Origin: a virus
DNA length: 43,041 nucleotides
Virus record (IMG/VR): IMGVR_UViG_3300025695_000032
Coordinates: 1 to 43,041 of that record
Strand: one strand, 5' to 3'
Shown in pieces: positions 40,356 through 43,041 of this stretch. A program made the translations under genes and the position numbers. Position 1 is the first letter of the stretch. Each line of letters starts with the position of its first letter. Below the pieces are notes generated by a model. The model searched no databases and was not told where the DNA came from. It was given only the letters and a program-made list of their open reading frames with translations.

Positions 40356-41084
40356 GTCATTAATTAGTGCGTATACTGCGTTAAATACGTGCTTGTCACC
40401 GTCGAACTCAGTGGTTCCGTTGACTGCTGTAATATAATCTTCTAATACGTTGCGTGTACCTACGGCATAATCCATATCCGGCAAACAGTGCAACATATCT
40501 TCAAACTTAGTTTTGTACTCTTGGCACTTTCTTTTGATAGTCTGCGACTGTCTGCGTGGCGTGTTGATAAACTTATGCAAGTCTTGAACAGCATGGTCCA
40601 GTCTATACGCCACCTCATTAACCAATTCCTGACTGTAACGCCCTGAATATCGACCAACATACGACAATGAATATATACCATCCATCCAGTCAAACTTAAA
40701 TGTGTTCTCACTTTCAAGGTGGTTATGTATCACATACGATAACGCCTTATTACACTCACTTTGGTGCTTAGATGTCGTCACGCTGTGCGTATAGTCATTG
40801 ACTCGATGTTCAAGCGAATCTGTCTCAACACAATATACCAGTGCCCGAATAACTGCGTCATAGCTTTTACAATTTGCTAGGGTGATGCTTTTATCTAGCT
40901 TTTCACCTCGCTGATATCGTATAAAAGCCGAGCCTATCTCTACTGAAAATGTTGCATCTTTATCTCGATTAGTAGAACCCGTGTATACTGCACCTGCTTT
41001 TACATACTCAGATGTTTTTGGATTCTCAACCAAATCTGCCCAAATGTTCGCTACTGTAGAATTACCAATATTTCTTGTACGCAT
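40353..41084 (-). CDS. Hypothetical protein, early region
   Basis: This 243-residue protein starts behind AGGAG (6 bases). It has a serine/threonine-rich N-terminal part (GAVYTGSTNRDKDATFS), a His/Cys-containing middle (TSKHQSECNKAL, IHNHLESENTF) and a C-terminal helical region with several Cys (KRKCQEYKTKFEDMLHCLPDMD). No family recognised. It is preceded by promoter P2 and palindrome copy D, and followed by copy C at its stop. Confidence 0.65.
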   Translation of the reverse strand: MRTRNIGNSTVANIWADLVENPKTSEYVKAGAVYTGSTNRDKDATFSVEIGSAFIRYQRGEKLDKSITLANCKSYDAVIRALVYCVETDSLEHRVNDYTHSVTTSKHQSECNKALSYVIHNHLESENTFKFDWMDGIYSLSYVGRYSGRYSQELVNEVAYRLDHAVQDLHKFINTPRRQSQTIKRKCQEYKTKFEDMLHCLPDMDYAVGTRNVLEDYITAVNGTTEFDGDKHVFNAVYALIND

Positions 41085-41112
41085 GTCGTACTCCTAATTA
41101 ATCAAGTCAATG

Positions 41113-41130
41113 TTAATCCCGCGGGATTAA
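41113..41130. promoter_or_regulatory. TAATCCC palindrome, copy D
   Basis: TTAATCCCGCGGGATTAA is a perfect 18-bp palindrome, identical to copy B. It lies between promoter P2 and the gene start at 41084 (29 bases upstream of the start). Confidence 0.9.
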
Positions 41131-41146
41131 GTAAATAAGTAAATAA

Positions 41147-41199
41147 GTGAGTGAGCAATGCCGAAACCGACTAAGGAAAAAACGTCATCCCCCACTCAC
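41147..41199 (-). promoter_or_regulatory. Leader stem at the 5' end of the 40353 transcript
   Basis: GTGAGTG (41147-41153) and CACTCAC (41193-41199) are exact complements with a 39-base loop. On the minus strand the 5' arm begins at about the predicted +1 of promoter P2. It is weaker than the other two leader hairpins because of the long loop. Confidence 0.45.
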
Positions 41200-41206
41200 A
41201 ATATCT

Positions 41207-41235
41207 ATTATACAGATGTACGAATACTAAGTCAA
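41207..41235 (-). promoter_or_regulatory. Sigma70-type promoter P2
   Basis: TTGACT (41230-41235) and TATAAT (41207-41212) on the minus strand are separated by 17 bases. It shares ATCTGTATAAT with promoter P3. It drives the gene at 40353. Confidence 0.82.
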
Positions 41236-41296
41236 ATTAAGGACTCAACTTGTTTTATGTGTGTTTTGTAGATTTAGTTTGTATATCACGTGGTCA

Positions 41297-41342
41297 AGAT
41301 AACAGATATTTATTAACTGGTGGAGATAACAGATATTTATTA
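41297..41342. repeat. 19-bp direct repeat AGATAACAGATATTTATTA
   Basis: Two exact copies at 41297-41315 and 41324-41342, 27 bases apart start to start, with a short GGTGG spacer region. The repeat is AT-rich and next to promoter P2. Confidence 0.85.
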
Positions 41343-41379
41343 TATATCTATTTTGTTGTACACGTGATTGACCTAAAAC

Positions 41380-41393
41380 GGTTACGCGTAACC
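41380..41393. repeat. 14-bp palindrome GGTTACGCGTAACC, copy 1
   Basis: A perfect palindrome. An identical copy lies at 42025-42038, so the two bracket the repeat-rich region. Protein-binding site inferred. Confidence 0.75.
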
Positions 41394-41939
41394 CATTGCT
41401 GCATTGCAATATAAAATTAGACCTTTAAAATCAAGGCTTTATCTGGTTGGACCAATTTATAGATTGGCGCAGGTCGCGTCGTTACTGGGATGTAGGCGTT
41501 GTGAGTGTTTACTAACCTTGGAAGCCTCATTTCTTCGTTGGGTTGTAGATTGGCTGTAACCCGCGTGGATACTGGGTTTAGATTGGGGTGGTTTCGTAAG
41601 TTATTGTTTTTGCTCATTTTAGATTTTAGATTGTAGATTGGCAATAAGAGAAAGTTTGAATTGCGGGGCTCGGCTTTTCAGACCTAAATGGACTTAGATT
41701 TTTAGGGTTTCCTCTATATATTTCTAATCTAATCTATAAATATATATATAGAAGTTTTTTTGGTGCCATTTGCTGTCGCAAGTCATTGATTTATAAGGGT
41801 TTTAAATACGTGGTCAACATACCTATTCGTAGATTTGTAGATTTACACTATATATGGGGACTAAAAAACGCTAAGTCATTGATTTTAAACGTCTAATTTA
41901 TTTTGGCTATTTTTCGCTGGCACGGAGCTTGCATAGTAT

Positions 41940-41957
41940 TTAATCCCACGGGATTAA
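41940..41957. promoter_or_regulatory. TAATCCC palindrome, copy E
   Basis: TTAATCCCACGGGATTAA, matching copy A in its centre. No gene follows within 800 bases on the minus strand, so this copy is not simply a leader element. It lies next to the 7-bp tandem array. Confidence 0.85.
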
Positions 41958-41960
41958 TCA

Positions 41961-41995
41961 TCACTCATCACTCATCACTCATCACTCATCACTCA
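41961..41995. repeat. Five tandem copies of TCACTCA
   Basis: Five exact 7-bp units (41961-41995) follow palindrome E. The reverse complement (TGAGTGA) resembles the GTGAGTG leader stem downstream of P2. Confidence 0.85.
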
Positions 41996-42000
41996 TCATC

Positions 42001-42064
42001 ATGATAGTAGACAAACGCACTTCGGGTTACGCGTAACCTCATCACTTATTGATGATAGTAGTTA
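42001..42064. repeat. ATGATAGTAG iterons, left pair
   Basis: ATGATAGTAG at 42001 and the longer ATGATAGTAGTTA at 42052. Two further exact copies of the longer form occur at 42867 and 42892, on the far side of the 42132 gene. Confidence 0.7.
42025..42038. repeat. 14-bp palindrome GGTTACGCGTAACC, copy 2
   Basis: Identical to the copy at 41380-41393. It lies between the two left iterons. Confidence 0.75.
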
Positions 42065-42106
42065 TGTATTTTTTAAAAAATCGCGGGTTTTTTGGCGGGC
42101 AATAAA

Positions 42107-42124
42107 AAGCCCCTTTCGGGGCTT
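42107..42124 (-). terminator. Terminator of the 42132 gene
   Basis: AAGCCCC (42107-42113) / GGGGCTT (42118-42124) with loop TTTC, 8 bases after the minus-strand stop and followed on that strand by TTTTATT. A standard intrinsic terminator that isolates the non-coding region from this gene. Confidence 0.8.
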
Positions 42125-42131
42125 AGTGTTT

Positions 42132-42731
42132 TTACTTTTTGGTGGGGATCTTAGTCAGGCGATAACCTTGCGCTTTTAAAGCCTCTTTCAATTCGTCAAC
42201 CCATTCGTCCGAATGAAAACCTCTTGCGAACGTTTCCCAATACGCTTTCTGCTGTACCTTGCTTTCTTGCACAATCTGTGACGGTGTAGCCGGCGCCGAT
42301 GTTACTGGCTTTTTGTCGATAGGCTTAGCCGGTTTACGACCACCACCGGCACGGCGTCCAACGCCTAGATCGTCGCGCGCTTCCTTAACCGCTTTTTTCA
42401 TGTTGTGCTTGCTTAGGTCCGAAGCGGCTTTTTCTGCCGTGGTATGTACCTCGTTGCCTTTTACATCCTCAAAAGATATTGGCGTATCGCCTAGCGCGTA
42501 CAAAAATAACGCGTCGCTGAAGTTAGCTTTAACATTGTTGTCGTTGCCGTACACTTCACGATAAAGTGAAACCACTTGTGCCGTGCGTTTCTGCGGGCAC
42601 TCAATAGATTTGTCTAATTGTTTTTTCGCCTCGAAAGCCGCTTGTTTACAGCACGCAAGGACCGAACGAGATGCCTCGCACGCGTCGTTTAAAAGAGTTG
42701 AAACAGTTTTAAGTAATTTTTGATTAGACAT
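42132..42731 (-). CDS. Hypothetical protein beside the candidate origin
   Basis: This 199-residue protein starts behind AAGGAG (6 bases). The N-terminal part is helical with several Cys (LLNDACEASRSVLACCKQAAF, IECPQKR). The middle has a Gly/Arg/Lys/Pro segment (GVGRRAGGGRKPAKPIDKK) that resembles an AT-hook-like DNA-binding loop. The C-terminal part is helical. No family recognised. With its own promoter (P3), its own terminator, and iterons on both sides, it is a candidate origin-binding or early regulatory protein. This is inference. Confidence 0.65.
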   Translation of the reverse strand: MSNQKLLKTVSTLLNDACEASRSVLACCKQAAFEAKKQLDKSIECPQKRTAQVVSLYREVYGNDNNVKANFSDALFLYALGDTPISFEDVKGNEVHTTAEKAASDLSKHNMKKAVKEARDDLGVGRRAGGGRKPAKPIDKKPVTSAPATPSQIVQESKVQQKAYWETFARGFHSDEWVDELKEALKAQGYRLTKIPTKK

Positions 42732-42764
42732 AAATGTCTCCTTAGTCAGTTAGTAATTAAATAA

Positions 42765-42780
42765 GTGAATATCAATTCAC
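42765..42780 (-). promoter_or_regulatory. Leader hairpin of the 42132 transcript
   Basis: GTGAAT-ATCA-ATTCAC is a perfect 6-bp stem with a 4-base loop. Promoter P3 predicts transcription start at about 42781, so the hairpin forms the 5' end of the RNA. Confidence 0.65.
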
Positions 42781-42787
42781 AATTCTT

Positions 42788-42815
42788 ATTATACAGATAT
42801 TAATTATCGTGTCAA
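42788..42815 (-). promoter_or_regulatory. Consensus sigma70 promoter P3
   Basis: TTGACA (42810-42815) and TATAAT (42788-42793) on the minus strand, both perfect, with 16 bases between. It is the strongest promoter that I see in the window and drives the 42132 gene. Confidence 0.87.
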
Positions 42816-42828
42816 CTAATCGAGTGTT

Positions 42829-42844
42829 TAATCCCACGGGATTA
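42829..42844. promoter_or_regulatory. TAATCCC palindrome, copy F
   Basis: TAATCCCACGGGATTA, 13 bases upstream of the -35 box of promoter P3. Unlike copies B and D it lies upstream of the promoter rather than in the leader. Confidence 0.85.
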
Positions 42845-42866
42845 GCCCAAAATTTTTCATCTATAT

Positions 42867-42904
42867 ATGATAGTAGTTAGGCATTATAGCTATGATAGTA
42901 GTTA
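42867..42904. repeat. ATGATAGTAGTTA iterons, right pair
   Basis: Two exact 13-bp copies at 42867 and 42892, 25 bases apart, between copy F and the terminator. The same motif recurs at 42001 and 42052. Confidence 0.75.
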
Positions 42905-42916
42905 AACAAAAGAAAA

Positions 42917-42933
42917 GAGCCCCGAAGGGGCTC
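42917..42933 (-). terminator. Terminator of the right-end gene
   Basis: GAGCCCC-GAA-GGGGCTC, a 7-bp stem followed by TTTTCTTTTG on the minus strand. It lies 12 bases after the stop of the partial gene at 42946. Confidence 0.85.
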
Positions 42934-42945
42934 CCCGTTACTGGA

Positions 42946-43041
42946 TTAGTCTCTAGCTTCTTTTAGGCGAACCTCAGCCTCAATCACGTCCATCTTGGCG
43001 CGTAGCAACCCGATAGCGTAATACTCTTCGTTATTATCTTT
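42946..43041 (-). CDS. C-terminal end of a hypothetical protein (partial)
   Basis: The last 31 residues of a gene that starts beyond the window. The visible part is a charged amphipathic helix (YYAIGLLRAKMDVIEAEVRL, then KEARD and stop). The stop is followed by a terminator. Too little is visible to suggest a function. Confidence 0.65.
   Translation of the reverse strand, partial: KDNNEEYYAIGLLRAKMDVIEAEVRLKEARD

Larger units (their letters stand above)
41269..41843. repeat. Ten TAGATT repeats in one orientation
   Basis: TAGATT occurs at 41269, 41460, 41546, 41579, 41620, 41627, 41634, 41695, 41830 and 41838, all on the plus strand. Three are in tandem at 7-base spacing (41620-41639), and several are extended to GTAGATT or TAGATTGG. 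This density is not expected by chance in 575 bases. Confidence 0.7.
41236..42106. other. Repeat-rich non-coding region, candidate replication origin
   Basis: About 870 bases without a convincing gene. The region holds a 19-bp direct repeat (41297-41342), ten TAGATT repeats in one orientation, two copies of GGTTACGCGTAACC, a very AT-rich stretch with TATA runs (about 41710-41760), palindrome copy E, a 7-bp tandem array and ATGATAGTAG iterons. The mix of iterons, palindromes and an AT-rich tract is what phage origins show. I saw no perfect DnaA box. Origin function is inferred. Confidence 0.5.

Noticed and set aside
41417-41644. A 75-residue minus-strand frame in the non-coding region.
   Set aside because: It is built from the TAGATT repeats, has no ribosome site before either ATG, and has low-complexity composition. 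More likely a by-product of the repeats.
42800-43041. Phage attachment site or temperate module near the right end.
   Set aside because: No integrase, excisionase or tRNA-like sequence is visible anywhere in the window.

Overview
This window is a large part of the genome of a lytic, tailed, short-tailed (podovirus-like) bacteriophage. The sequence supports this directly: two long tail-fibre genes, a holin and lysozyme, a block of four internal-virion (ejection) genes in the same order as T7 genes 13-14-15-16, and a family A DNA polymerase with its own replication set. I see no integrase, CRISPR array, tRNA or rRNA. Base composition is moderate, strong Shine-Dalgarno sites are used throughout, and sigma70-type promoters with TTGACA/TATAAT are present, so the host is a Gram-negative bacterium. 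A marine gammaproteobacterium is my best guess, from the style of the proteins only. Terminase, portal and capsid genes are absent and must lie upstream of base 1. The window opens inside a tail-fibre gene and closes inside an early gene.

Layout. Bases 1-23978 are almost all on the plus strand (late genes). In order: tail fibre and a tail-assembly chaperone; a small exported-protein, coiled-coil, holin and lysozyme cassette (4.3-7.4 kb); a metallophosphoesterase with an N-terminal helix-turn-helix; a probable tail nozzle protein; a second long fibre protein with its own chaperone; the ejection proteins (GNAT-like, S74-tailed, coiled-coil, and a 2017-residue giant); then five very small lysine-rich proteins. 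A convergent terminator at about 23.99 kb separates these from the minus-strand half.

Bases 24001-43041 are all on the minus strand. Read in the direction of transcription (right to left) they hold a set of unknown early proteins (43.0-37.2 kb), a MoxR ATPase / VWA / DUF3150-like module (38.3-34.8 kb), small regulators including a helix-turn-helix protein, and the replication and recombination set: PolA, Cas4-like nuclease, VRR-NUC nuclease, SNF2-type helicase, possible ssDNA-binding protein, primase-helicase and an HNH-like protein.

The most unusual feature is in the early region. Six copies of a near-perfect palindrome TAATCCC-RY-GGGATTA lie between 37.2 and 42.9 kb, each at a gene boundary. 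Three strong promoters are each followed by a hairpin starting at about +1. A repeat-rich, AT-rich non-coding stretch of about 0.9 kb (41.2-42.1 kb) carries ten TAGATT repeats, a 19-bp direct repeat, two identical 14-bp palindromes, a 7-bp tandem array and ATGATAGTAG iterons. It is the best candidate for a replication origin or control locus. Together these look like a dedicated regulatory network for the early operons whose binding protein is not yet identified.
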